From the NCBI GenBank assembly GCA_013388745.1, contig JACAER010000047.1, positions 1 to 64,000 on the forward strand: a stretch of DNA of 64,000 nt, written 5' to 3'. Numbering within the stretch: position 1 is the first letter of the stretch; each line of letters opens with the position of its first letter. This DNA is from Chloroflexota bacterium (GTDB lineage: Bacteria; Chloroflexota; Anaerolineae; Aggregatilineales; Phototrophicaceae). Below are positions 7,758-16,088 of this stretch, piece by piece. Position numbers and translations under genes: made by a program. The notes under the pieces are model-generated. The model was not told the origin of the DNA. It ran no database searches and saw only the letters and a list, made by a program, of their open reading frames with translations.

Positions 7758-9043
7758 CGCTGCTCTACCTCCACCCTATCTTCGTGGCGCCAGTTCAGCA
7801 GTGGGCGCAGCGCCCCCGGATAGACACCGCCAAATACGCCGCGTGTCGAATCGCCTTGCATCGGGTCATAAACGGTCATACTGACCGCATCCGGTTCATA
7901 AACCTGTACATTGTTGTTTTCTTGTACCACCGACAGCCCTGGTGAAAGGGTGAAACGCCCCTCCGCCAGCAGGTTGCCGGGAATCGTACACCACGCCGTG
8001 CGCCGCCCGACATAGCTTGGGTCCAGCGCGTTGACCGCCTCGTTTGACCAATCGGTCGATAAAAACAAGTGTGTGCCGTCTTCGGCGTTGCAAAACATAA
8101 AAGGCGACAAGCGTTTGCCGGGTTGCAGAATGTCGTAGACAAATTCGACGGTGATCGGGCAGCGGATGTCGTGACGGTAGCTGACCACGCCGGCCTCGTT
8201 CAGGATGCGTACCGAACGCAGCCGCGCCATGGCATTGCCGGGCGCTGTCGCGGGGTCGTCCCACTGACGCTGCGCGCTGCTGTTTTCGCCCAGCCCCATA
8301 TACTGGCCGATGGTCTCCATCACCACGCCGTCGGCCATGAGCTGCCCGTTGTTCAGCCACAGCGCCCGGCTGCACAGGCGCGCGATGGCGTGCATATCGT
8401 GCGACACAAAAATCACGCTGCGCCCTTCCTGGCCGATGGCTTCCATTTTGCTCAGACAGCGGCGCTGGAACTCGATATCGCCCACCGCCAGCACCTCGTC
8501 CACCAGCAAAATATCGCTGCGCAGATGCGCGGCCACCGCGAAGGCCAGGCGCATGTACATGCCGCTCGAATAGTGCTTGACCGGCGTGTCGATGAACTTT
8601 TCCATCTCGGCAAACGCCACGATTTCGTCGAAGCTGCGTTTCACTTCTTCGCGCCGCATCCCCATAATCACGCCGCTCAGAAAGATGTTTTCGCGCCCGG
8701 TCAGTTCCAGATGAAAGCCTGTGCCGACTTCCAGCAGCGAGCCGACGCGCCCGCGCAGCCGCGCCTGCCCGGAAGTCGGTTCGGTGACGCGCGCCAGAAT
8801 CTTCAGCAGCGTGCTTTTGCCGCTGCCGTTGCGCCCGATAATGCCGACGACATCGCCGGCGCTGACCGCAAACGACACGTCTTTCAGCGCCCAGATCGTG
8901 TTTTCGACACGCGAAGCGCGCTTCTGGAAAGGGGCTTTCACGGCGTCTACCAGCATATCGCGCAGGGTTCTGCTGCTGCTCTGGAGCGCGCCGATACGGA
9001 AGCGTTTGCTCAAATTGACGACTTCGATAGTCGAGGATGTCAT
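7754..9043 (-). CDS. wzt: Polysaccharide ABC exporter ATPase with Wzt C-terminal domain
   Basis: 429 residues. ATPase of an ABC-2 exporter for O-antigen or teichoic-type polymers. Seen: Walker A GIIGRNGSGKSTLLK (about residue 65), signature YSSGMYMRLAFA, Walker B DILLVDEVLAVGD and H-loop SHDMHAIAR. From about residue 260 there is a beta-rich extension of about 170 residues with CPITVEFVYDILQPGKR, matching the Wzt C-terminal glycan-recognition module. Start at the ATG at 9043, which overlaps the permease stop (ATGA). An open frame continues to 9397, but that stretch is the permease gene read in another frame and is rejected. Confidence 0.9.
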   Translation of the reverse strand: MTSSTIEVVNLSKRFRIGALQSSSRTLRDMLVDAVKAPFQKRASRVENTIWALKDVSFAVSAGDVVGIIGRNGSGKSTLLKILARVTEPTSGQARLRGRVGSLLEVGTGFHLELTGRENIFLSGVIMGMRREEVKRSFDEIVAFAEMEKFIDTPVKHYSSGMYMRLAFAVAAHLRSDILLVDEVLAVGDIEFQRRCLSKMEAIGQEGRSVIFVSHDMHAIARLCSRALWLNNGQLMADGVVMETIGQYMGLGENSSAQRQWDDPATAPGNAMARLRSVRILNEAGVVSYRHDIRCPITVEFVYDILQPGKRLSPFMFCNAEDGTHLFLSTDWSNEAVNALDPSYVGRRTAWCTIPGNLLAEGRFTLSPGLSVVQENNNVQVYEPDAVSMTVYDPMQGDSTRGVFGGVYPGALRPLLNWRHEDRVEVEQR

Positions 9044-9891
9044 ACGATGTCTGCGAAAGTTCTTTCTACACGGCGAAAATAAATCCAGCCCGTGATCAGC
9101 AGCAGGAAGGCGACCAGCGCCGAAACCAGCGTCAGCGCGGGCGAAAAACTGGGCGAGGCGAACAGCGCCCAACGGAAGCCTTCGATCGCGCCGGCCATCG
9201 GGTTCAGGCTGTAGATCAAACGCCACTCGTCGCTCATCAGCGTGATGGGATAGGCGATGGGGGTGATGAACAGCCACAACTGCACGGCGAAGGGGATAAT
9301 GTAGCCGATGTCGCGGAACTGGACGTTGAGCGCGCCGGCCCACAGGCCAACGCCCGCCGCCGCCGCCAGCGTCACCAGCGTAAACAGCGGCAGCCACAGC
9401 ACGTTCAGCGTCAGCGGCACTTGATAGATGAGCATCAACGGCGCCAGCAGCAGCAGCGCCACACCGAAATCCACCAGCCCGATCAGCACCGCCGCCAGCG
9501 GAATGGTGATGCGCGGGAAGTAGACTTTTTTAATCATAGGCGCGCTGTTGACCAGGCTGGCGGTGGCGCGTGTTACCCCGCCGGAAAACAGCCCCCACGG
9601 CAGCAGCCCGGCATACGTGAACAACGGATAGGCCACATGATCGGAGGGCACGCCCGCCAGCCGCCCGAAGAAAACGCTGAACACGATCATCATCGCCAGC
9701 GGTTGCAGCAGCGCCCAGGCCGCGCCCAGCGCTGTTTGTTTGTAACGCACTTTGACGTCGCGCCACACCAGAAAGTACAGCAGTTCGCGATACGTCCAGA
9801 CATTTTTGAAGTCGAGCGCCAGCCAGCCGCGCGTAGCGCTGATGACCGTGACATCCTGCTGCGTCTGCACTATATTTCCCTGTCTCAACAT
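9040..9891 (-). CDS. wzm: ABC-2 type polysaccharide exporter permease
   Basis: 283 residues with about six membrane helices. Seen: LLYFLVWRDVKVRYKQTALG near the N-terminus, a typical Wzm/TagG opening, then GAAWALLQPLAMMIVFSVFF and IPFAVQLWLFITPIAYPI. It pairs with the Wzt ATPase downstream (4-bp overlap). First gene of a four-gene export/modification operon. No polymerase or large glycosyltransferase set is present here, so the glycan is probably assembled elsewhere. Confidence 0.9.
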   Translation of the reverse strand: MLRQGNIVQTQQDVTVISATRGWLALDFKNVWTYRELLYFLVWRDVKVRYKQTALGAAWALLQPLAMMIVFSVFFGRLAGVPSDHVAYPLFTYAGLLPWGLFSGGVTRATASLVNSAPMIKKVYFPRITIPLAAVLIGLVDFGVALLLLAPLMLIYQVPLTLNVLWLPLFTLVTLAAAAGVGLWAGALNVQFRDIGYIIPFAVQLWLFITPIAYPITLMSDEWRLIYSLNPMAGAIEGFRWALFASPSFSPALTLVSALVAFLLLITGWIYFRRVERTFADIV

Positions 9892-10035
9892 TCACGCCGA
9901 CAATCTTTACATACATGTGGCGCGCTGACAAGGCGCTATTCGCGGCGGCGGCGCACTAATGCGCAAGTTAAGCCGCAAAGAAGAAGTCTCTTTTATGCCC
10001 GGATTACTTATGAGAATGTGACTTCTCAGAAGCTA

Positions 10036-10064
10036 TTGTTATCACAGAGAAAAAAGAGTATGCT
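10036..10064 (+). promoter_or_regulatory. Promoter for the tyrosine recombinase
   Basis: TTGTTA at 10036-10041, a 17-bp spacer and TATGCT at 10059-10064, 33 bases before the ATG. The boxes match the vegetative consensus moderately. It sits in the 205-bp gap between the divergent export operon and recombinase. Confidence 0.5.
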
Positions 10065-10096
10065 GTAAACAGCTATTGCTGTGTAACGGTTGAATC

Positions 10097-11083
10097 ATGA
10101 GCGACCTGTCAGTTATCGTCGAAAATGCGCTGGCGCTGCAAACGCCGCCCGCTGCTGAGCGCCATCCCGCCGTCGTGTATCTGGCGGCGCTGGCTTCGCC
10201 CCAGAGCGTGCGCACGCTGCGCGCCGCGCTCAACCGGCTGGCCGATTTGCTGCTGCCGGCGCTGGCCGAGTCACTGCCGCCGGAAACGCGCCGCGAACGC
10301 TACCGCCTGATCCAGTGGGAGGCGCTGCGTTACGCCCATACCCAGGCGCTGCGCGCGCGGCTGTTGGAAAGCGGCGCGCCGGCCACCGCCAACAAAACGC
10401 TGGCGGCGCTGCGCGGCGTGCTCGGCGCGGCTTACGAGATGGGGCTGATGAACGGCGAGGATTATCAACGCGCGGTGCGTGTCAAAAATGTGCGCAGCAC
10501 GACTCTTCCCAAAGGCCGCGACCTGAAGCTGGGCGAAATCGCGGCGCTGGCGGCGGCCTGCAAAGCCGATCCCTCGCCAGCAGGGCGGCGCGATGCGGCG
10601 CTGTTGGGCGTGCTCTACACCTGTGGGCTGCGGCGCGCGGAAGTGGCCGCGCTGGATGTGGCCGATTATCAACCGGAAAGCGGCCAACTGCGCGTGCTGC
10701 AAGGCAAAGGGCGCAAGGCGCGCACGGTGTATGTCAGCGGCGGGGCACAGGCGGCGCTGGCGGCGTGGCTGCATGTGCGCGGCACACAGCCCGGCGCCTT
10801 GTTTACCCCTGTGCTGAAAAGCGGCGACCTGCGGCTGTGCCCCATGACCGCCCAGGCCATCTATTACCGCCTGAAAACGCGCGCGCACCAGGCTGGGGTG
10901 CGCGCTTTCAGCCCGCACGACTTGCGGCGCACGTTCGTGGGCGATCTGCTGGAACGCGGCGCGGATATTGCTACCGTCGCCAAACTGGCCGGGCACGCCG
11001 ATGTGCAAACCACCGCGCGCTATGACCGCCGCGCCGAAGACAGCAAACGCAAAGCCAGCGAACTGCTGCATTTCCCCTTCTAG
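10097..11083 (+). CDS. Tyrosine recombinase / integrase (XerC/D-like)
   Basis: 328 residues. Tyrosine recombinases cut and rejoin DNA through a covalent 3'-phosphotyrosine. Seen: an N-terminal SAM-like core-binding domain (about 15-150) and a catalytic domain with the first Arg in TCGLRRAEVAALD, the Lys in GKGRKARTVY, the HxxR box in PHDLRRTF, the second His in GHADVQTT and the nucleophile Tyr in ARYDRR. All catalytic residues are present, so it should be active. The length matches Xer-type enzymes rather than large phage integrases, but no dif-like site was identified. It is followed at once by tandem 21-bp repeats, which could be binding sites. Confidence 0.92.
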   Translation: MSDLSVIVENALALQTPPAAERHPAVVYLAALASPQSVRTLRAALNRLADLLLPALAESLPPETRRERYRLIQWEALRYAHTQALRARLLESGAPATANKTLAALRGVLGAAYEMGLMNGEDYQRAVRVKNVRSTTLPKGRDLKLGEIAALAAACKADPSPAGRRDAALLGVLYTCGLRRAEVAALDVADYQPESGQLRVLQGKGRKARTVYVSGGAQAALAAWLHVRGTQPGALFTPVLKSGDLRLCPMTAQAIYYRLKTRAHQAGVRAFSPHDLRRTFVGDLLERGADIATVAKLAGHADVQTTARYDRRAEDSKRKASELLHFPF

Positions 11084-11087
11084 CGCA

Positions 11088-11131
11088 CTCAGATTCTATA
11101 GGTTATATCGCTCAGGTTCTATAGGTTGTAT
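11088..11131. repeat. Tandem 21-bp imperfect direct repeat after the recombinase gene
   Basis: Two copies, 11088-11108 and 11111-11131, each beginning CTCAG(A/G)TTCTATAGGTT and differing at two positions, with starts 23 bp apart. They lie 5 bp after the recombinase stop and are followed by AT-rich DNA with further CTATA repeats up to the next gene. They could be recombinase binding sites, an attachment core, or an operator for the downstream gene. Confidence 0.6.
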
Positions 11132-11156
11132 ATAGTGTATCTATAGTCTATATATA

Positions 11157-11555
11157 ATGAAGGGACTCATGGACGAGCATCGTGAAATCTGGGCGTTTCT
11201 CGACACGCATCTCAACAGCATTTTTAACGGTGATTGGGACACCTATCAAGCCACTACGTCGCCGGAACTTTCGCTCTACGAACATTGGGTCGTGCCGCAT
11301 CGGCAGGACGGGCTGGCGTTTCACCAGTTTATGATTCAGAACCGCTGGATGGGACAGCCGCGCGCGCAGCGCTATGACCTGCTGGAAAAACGCTGCCAGC
11401 GCTACGGCGACACCGCCGTTGTCACCTATACCTTTATGTTGAGTCAGGTCTACGAGGACGGGCTGCGCCACCACGTCCACAATGAGACGCGCGTGATCGT
11501 CAAGCTCGATGGGCGCTGGCAGGTCGTGCATGTCCACAAATCCCCCGCGCGCTGA
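11157..11555 (+). CDS. SnoaL/NTF2-fold protein resembling the CaMKII association domain
   Basis: 132 residues forming one NTF2-like domain. Seen: FNGDWDTYQATTSPELSLYE, GLAFHQFMIQNRW and, at the end, ETRVIVKLDGRWQVVHVHKS. The order and wording match the CaMKII association domain branch of the SnoaL-like family, which assembles into rings in eukaryotic kinases; bacterial members are small, often of unknown role. Two starts are possible: the ATG at 11157, which has no ribosome binding site, and the ATG at 11169, with AAGGGA very close upstream. The upstream 21-bp repeats may regulate it. Confidence 0.8.
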   Translation: MKGLMDEHREIWAFLDTHLNSIFNGDWDTYQATTSPELSLYEHWVVPHRQDGLAFHQFMIQNRWMGQPRAQRYDLLEKRCQRYGDTAVVTYTFMLSQVYEDGLRHHVHNETRVIVKLDGRWQVVHVHKSPAR

Positions 11556-11687
11556 AGTCCTCTAGTACCATGCGAACATCTCACGAAACTTTTGTGAGGA
11601 TTCTGGCGTATATTTGCTGTAGTATCACTACATAAAAGGTGCTGGGGTTTCCCAGCCACCGGTTTAGCCTTATCAAGGGAGTCCAAG

Positions 11688-12917
11688 ATGCATAAATTTG
11701 TACTTTTGCTGCTGGCGGCGCTGCTGCTGACCATCAGCTTTACGGCCTCCGCGCAGGATGCGCGTTTCTGCGGCGGCCTTTCGGACGCGGATTGCGAACT
11801 GCTGTACGCCAGCGAAGCGGCGATGGCCGGGCTGGAATCGGCCACCTTCACCGTAGACGCCACGCTGGCCGTAACGCGCGGCGATGAAACCGAAACCACC
11901 ACCGTGACCGGCGGCGGCTCGTGGGTCGGCGCGCTGCCCAATTTCGGCGCGATGATGAACAACCCCATGACGATCGCCGATCCGTTCGGCGCGCTCGGTG
12001 GGCTGGGCGAAGGGCTGACGGCTTTCGACGGCACGCTGAACCTGCTGATCACCAACATGGATCCGGGCGAAGAACCCGCCACCAGAGATATTCAACTGGT
12101 GCTGGTCGATGGCATCGGCTACGTCAATTTTGACGCCCTGTTCCCGCGCGAAGAAGGCGACAGCAACGATAACCGCGGCGGACGCGGCATGAACCTCAGC
12201 GGTTGGGGCGGCGTTAACCTGGTCGAACTGCTGGCGGCCATGCCCAATATCATGGGGCAGATGGGCGGGATGATGGGTGGACAGGGCGGTATGCCCGCCG
12301 GCGGCATGATGGGCGGCGGCCTGACGGGTGTGGGCGATATGAATATCCCCGACGACGTGCTGATGAACCATGTCACGATCACGCGCCTGGCCGACGCCGA
12401 CTACAACGGTACGACAGTGGCCGTCTTCCAGACGACGGTCGATATTGGCGGCATCATGACCGATCCGACTCTGCTGGCGCAGATGGCCGCGCAGATGGCC
12501 GAAAATGCGCCCGAAGGCACAACCGCGATGACGCCCGAACAGATGGGCGCGGCGATGGGCGCGATGTTCCCCAACACCAGTTTCACCAACACGCAAATGA
12601 TCGGTCTGGAAGACAATTTTGTGCGCAGCCGCATGGTAGAAATGACGCTGGAAACAGCCGGCGGCATGGGTATCGGCGGCATGATGGGCGCGGCGCCGGG
12701 ACGCGCTGAGCCTTCGCCGGCAGAAACGCCCGAAGCGGCGGCGGCGCTGCCCGCGACGCAGGTTGTCAGCGTGGCCTTCGCTTTCGACCAGTTTAACAGC
12801 GTGGCGGCCATCAGCGTGCCGGAGGGCGCCGAGGTCATCCCCACCGAAGACCTGATTCAACTGCTGCAATTCTTCATGATGCCCGGCGGCAGCCTGCCCG
12901 GCACTGGCCGTCCGTAA
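11688..12917 (+). CDS. Secreted Met/Gly-rich protein of unknown function
   Basis: 409 residues. A clear signal peptide (FVLLLLAALLLTISFTASAQ) directs export. No known domain was recognised. The mature part begins with a Cys pair (FCGGLSDADCELLY) and has alternating beta-rich stretches such as VDGIGYVNFDALFP that recall LppX/LolA-like lipid-binding folds, but this is only an impression. Residues about 187-210 are very rich in Met and Gly (GGMMGGQGGMPAGGMMGG), a composition seen in flexible or copper-binding segments. Start supported by AAGGGAG upstream of the ATG. It appears to be transcribed alone. Confidence 0.75.
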   Translation: MHKFVLLLLAALLLTISFTASAQDARFCGGLSDADCELLYASEAAMAGLESATFTVDATLAVTRGDETETTTVTGGGSWVGALPNFGAMMNNPMTIADPFGALGGLGEGLTAFDGTLNLLITNMDPGEEPATRDIQLVLVDGIGYVNFDALFPREEGDSNDNRGGRGMNLSGWGGVNLVELLAAMPNIMGQMGGMMGGQGGMPAGGMMGGGLTGVGDMNIPDDVLMNHVTITRLADADYNGTTVAVFQTTVDIGGIMTDPTLLAQMAAQMAENAPEGTTAMTPEQMGAAMGAMFPNTSFTNTQMIGLEDNFVRSRMVEMTLETAGGMGIGGMMGAAPGRAEPSPAETPEAAAALPATQVVSVAFAFDQFNSVAAISVPEGAEVIPTEDLIQLLQFFMMPGGSLPGTGRP

Positions 12918-13034
12918 CCGTTTGTCATCGCCTATGGGGCGGGCCACGCGGCTCGCCCTATTTTTTTGCCCGCGCACCAGCCGACCGCTATCCACATGCT
13001 TGCCCCTGTGCCGCGCGCGCAGTAACATCGCCGC

Positions 13035-14270
13035 ATGAATCGCCGCCTGAGCCGCCACACCCTCATTTTGATCGTCAATAATCTGGGCAGCGCCGCCCTG
13101 TCCTTCGCCATCGCCGTATTAATCGGGCGCACGCTGGGCGGGGCGGGACTGGGCGTGTATGCCGCTGTGCTGGCCTGGCTGTTTCCGCTCGGCCTGTTGG
13201 CGGAATTCGGTCTGGGCACGCTGATGACGCGCGAAGTCGCCCAGAACCCGGCGCAGGGCGGCCTCTATCTGCGCGCGCTGCTGCGCTTTTACCTGCTCAG
13301 CGGCACTTTTTGCGTGTTGACACTGTGGCTGGTCGCGCCGCTGCTGGTCAGCGATGCCGCCGTCGCCGCTGGGCTGCGTCTTTCGGCGGGGCTGCTGTGG
13401 GTGGCGCCCTGCTTTGGGGCCTTCACGGCCTTGTTCCGCGCGCAGGGGCAGATGTGGCCGATCCCGCTGCTCAACATCGGTATGTGGCTGGCGCAGTGCG
13501 CGCTGACAGCAGCGGCGCTGCTGTTGGGCGCGGGGCTGACAGCAGTGCTTGCGATCAATGCGCTGACGTCGGCGGGACAGCTTCTCGCGGCCTGGGGCAT
13601 TTACCGGCGGCATTTTTTCGCGCCGGATGCGCGCGCCACGCTGCGGCTGGGTTACCTGCTGCGGCGCGCGCTGCCGTTCGCGCTGGGCGCGGTGTTGGTG
13701 GCGCTTCAGGCGCGCGCCAGCACCATTCTCCTGGAACGTTTATCCGATACGGCGCAAACCGGCTACTACACGGCAGCCAACCGCCTGATCGAAGCCGGGC
13801 GTATGCTGCCGAACGCTTTTTTCGGCGCGTTGTTCCCGGCGCTGGCGGCCTTGGCGGCGCAGCCGGCGGCCATGCGCCAGACTTTTCGGCGCGCGCTGGG
13901 CGGTCTGGCGCTGTTCGGCGCGCTGGCGGGCGCCGGCTTGACCGTCTTCGCGCCGCTGCTGCCGCTGCTGTACGGCGGCGATTTTGCGCCTGCGATCCCT
14001 GTGCTGCAAACGCTGGCGTGGGCGCTGCTGCCGGCGCTGCTGCGCGCCGGGCTGACGCTGTATGCCTATGCGCGCGGGCGCGAAGCGGCGGCCAACGCCG
14101 CGACGCTGATTCTGCTGCTGCTGCATATCGCGCTGGCAGCGGCCTTGATTCCAGTGGGCGGCGCGCTGGGGGCAGCGTGGGTCACGCTCGGTGTCGAAAC
14201 CATCGGCACGGCGCTGCTGGCGCTCGTCGGCCTGCCTTCCCCGCGCCCGCCAGCACAGACGCCGTATTAA
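13035..14270 (+). CDS. Polysaccharide/oligosaccharide flippase (Wzx/MVF-like)
   Basis: 411 residues with about 12 hydrophobic helices. Seen: an N-terminal LILIVNNLGSAALSFAIAVL followed by GRTLGGAGLGVYAAVLAW, the usual opening of polysaccharide biosynthesis flippases, then EFGLGTLMTREVAQNP. The usual job is to flip lipid-linked glycans across the membrane. It is not adjacent to a polymerase, and the only other export genes nearby are the Wzm/Wzt set 3 kb away on the other strand. The substrate is unknown. Confidence 0.82.
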   Translation: MNRRLSRHTLILIVNNLGSAALSFAIAVLIGRTLGGAGLGVYAAVLAWLFPLGLLAEFGLGTLMTREVAQNPAQGGLYLRALLRFYLLSGTFCVLTLWLVAPLLVSDAAVAAGLRLSAGLLWVAPCFGAFTALFRAQGQMWPIPLLNIGMWLAQCALTAAALLLGAGLTAVLAINALTSAGQLLAAWGIYRRHFFAPDARATLRLGYLLRRALPFALGAVLVALQARASTILLERLSDTAQTGYYTAANRLIEAGRMLPNAFFGALFPALAALAAQPAAMRQTFRRALGGLALFGALAGAGLTVFAPLLPLLYGGDFAPAIPVLQTLAWALLPALLRAGLTLYAYARGREAAANAATLILLLLHIALAAALIPVGGALGAAWVTLGVETIGTALLALVGLPSPRPPAQTPY

Positions 14271-14360
14271 TTTCGCATCAGAAACCACAGCGCGCGCAAC
14301 TTCACCCCTGCCTGCTGCGTAAATCACAGCATAGCAAGCGGAAGTCGAGGAGAGACAACC

Positions 14361-14675
14361 ATGACGCGCCACAAGCATTACTGGAATCACACGTGGAAAC
14401 CTTATCACATGCATAGAGGCCGCCATCGCGGCGGCTGGATGCTGCTGCCGCTGTTCCTCTTCCTGTTTCTGTTGTTTTCCGGGCTGCTGTGGAAAGTGCT
14501 GTTCTTCGGCGGCGTGATCTTCTTCGCGCTGTGGGCGCTGGGCAAGGCCAAGACCGGCGGCCTGTGCTTCGGCGAGGACGAAAAACGCAAGAACGATCTG
14601 GAAATGCACGACGAGGAAAAGCCCAAGCGCCAGTATATCCAGACCAGCGACGGCCAGCAGATCGAAATCATCTAG
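14361..14675 (+). CDS. Small membrane protein, His-rich N-terminus
   Basis: 104 residues. Seen: a His/Arg-rich cytosolic start (KHYWNHTWKPYHMHRGRHR), two closely spaced hydrophobic segments (about 27-60) and a charged C-terminal tail. The start has a strong ribosome binding site (GAGGAGAG). No family recognised. The His-rich stretch could bind metal, which is inference only. Confidence 0.65.
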   Translation: MTRHKHYWNHTWKPYHMHRGRHRGGWMLLPLFLFLFLLFSGLLWKVLFFGGVIFFALWALGKAKTGGLCFGEDEKRKNDLEMHDEEKPKRQYIQTSDGQQIEII

Positions 14676-14848
14676 GCCCTACACCCCAGACTCAGACTGC
14701 CCAAACGCAGCGTCCTGTCCCCTCTGCCAGACAAAAGCAGGGGGGAGGGGCAGCCTTTACAAATCGGGGCTTTAGCCACAGGCGGCACAGCCGCAGCGCG
14801 CCCTCAAAAACCGGCGCTGGCAGCCCGTCCTGAATTTTTTGGCGCGCC

Positions 14849-15940
14849 TTATGCGGTCTGCGCCAGCGGCAGCCCTACGACCACCTGTGTCCCGCGCTGC
14901 GGCATAGAGAACAACTGGAAGCTGCCCTCGTGCGCCGCGATAATGCGCCGCGACACATACAGCCCCAGCCCCATGCCCTGCTGTTCGCGCGCGCTGCGGT
15001 CGATCTGCTCGAAATCGAACAGCGCGCGCTGCTGCTGCTCCTCGGTCATGCCACAGCCGTCGTCGGCGATGCTGACCATCAGCGTATCCCCCGCCTGCCA
15101 GTACGACACCTTGATATGCTTGTCGGCGGGCGAAAAATCCAGCGCGTTAGCGATCAGTTCTGCCAGTGCATGTTTCAGCGCCCGCAGATCGCCCACCACC
15201 ACCTGCTCACGCGCCTTTTCCTGGATATCGATGTCCAGATACGGCTGACGATGGGCGAAACGCCGCGCCAGATCAAGCGCGCCCGTCACCACCTGCCAGA
15301 TTTGCAGCGGTTGGCCTTTTTCCGCCAGCGTGCGCGCGCTCAGCGCGCCGCTTTCGATCTGTGTCAGGTATACGATCTGCTCGACCAGATGCGAAAGCCG
15401 GTTGATACCGCCGCTGATGGTGTACAGCAGTTCGTCCTGTTCTTCCGCGCTCAATTGGCCGCGCTGGCGCATCATCAGGTCGCGCGCCATGGCAATGCCG
15501 ATCAGCGGCGTGCGCAGTTCGTGCGCCACCATATGCGTCAACATCGATTTTGTCTCTTCCACGTCGCCACGATAGGCCGCGAAACGCCGCAGCCGGCTGT
15601 GAATGGCCGCGATGAGTTCGCGGTAGCGGAAAGGCTTTTCCAGACAGTCGTCTGCGCCCATTTCCATCGCCGTGCGCCGCCCTTCATGATCGCCCTGCAT
15701 CACCAGCGCGATAAAGGGCAGATGCACCGTTTCCCGCTGTTCGCGCAGCGCCAGCAGCACATCATAGGCATTGGGCGAAGTCATGCTGTACAGCAAAAGC
15801 TGTGGCTCGTACATCCGCGTATAGGCGAAAATATCCAGTATCGCTTCTGTCCCGGTCGCCTCGAACCCTTCCAGCTTAAGCATCTGCACGAGTTCGGCCT
15901 GCAAGCGCGCATCTTCTTCCACCACCAGTAAGCGTGCCAT
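14849..15940 (-). CDS. Hybrid histidine kinase with degenerate receiver domain
   Basis: 363 residues in the order receiver (1-120), HisKA (about 130-200), HATPase (about 235-355). Kinase motifs are intact: the phospho-His in MVAHELRTPLIG, the N-box ALAELIANALDFSP, G1 ADDGCGM and G2 GMGLGLYVSRRI. The receiver is odd: where LLxLDVMMP is expected it reads LLLYSMTSP, so the phosphoacceptor Asp is replaced by Ser, and the usual Thr/Ser after strand 4 reads LVMQ. The conserved Lys (EKPF) remains. It is therefore likely a pseudo-receiver that signals without phosphorylation. No DNA-binding partner lies beside it. Confidence 0.88.
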   Translation of the reverse strand: MARLLVVEEDARLQAELVQMLKLEGFEATGTEAILDIFAYTRMYEPQLLLYSMTSPNAYDVLLALREQRETVHLPFIALVMQGDHEGRRTAMEMGADDCLEKPFRYRELIAAIHSRLRRFAAYRGDVEETKSMLTHMVAHELRTPLIGIAMARDLMMRQRGQLSAEEQDELLYTISGGINRLSHLVEQIVYLTQIESGALSARTLAEKGQPLQIWQVVTGALDLARRFAHRQPYLDIDIQEKAREQVVVGDLRALKHALAELIANALDFSPADKHIKVSYWQAGDTLMVSIADDGCGMTEEQQQRALFDFEQIDRSAREQQGMGLGLYVSRRIIAAHEGSFQLFSMPQRGTQVVVGLPLAQTA

Positions 15941-16011
15941 GTTATTGCTGTGCCTCCTGTTTTCAGTATAGGGTTAAAAAACACAAACAAAGCATTTAGA
16001 ATTAAAATAAA

Positions 16012-16046
16012 ATTAAGGTATTCACAGAAAATTTGAATACCTTAAT
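16012..16046 (-). terminator. Rho-independent terminator after the PotD-like operon
   Basis: ATTAAGGTATTC (16012-16023) and GAATACCTTAAT (16035-16046) form a perfect 12-bp stem with an 11-base loop. On the minus strand the stem is followed by a T-rich run (TTTATTTTAATTC). It lies between the second PotD-like gene and the histidine kinase gene. An operator role is the alternative, given the AT-rich stem. Confidence 0.6.
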
Positions 16047-16088
16047 TTAACACGCTGTTTGTTATAGCGTCAGTTTTTGGCGCGGGTC

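Noticed and set aside
9044..9397. N-terminal extension of the Wzt-like ATPase frame to 547 residues
   Set aside because: The added 118 residues are the permease gene read in another frame; the ATG at 9043 overlaps the permease stop in the usual way.
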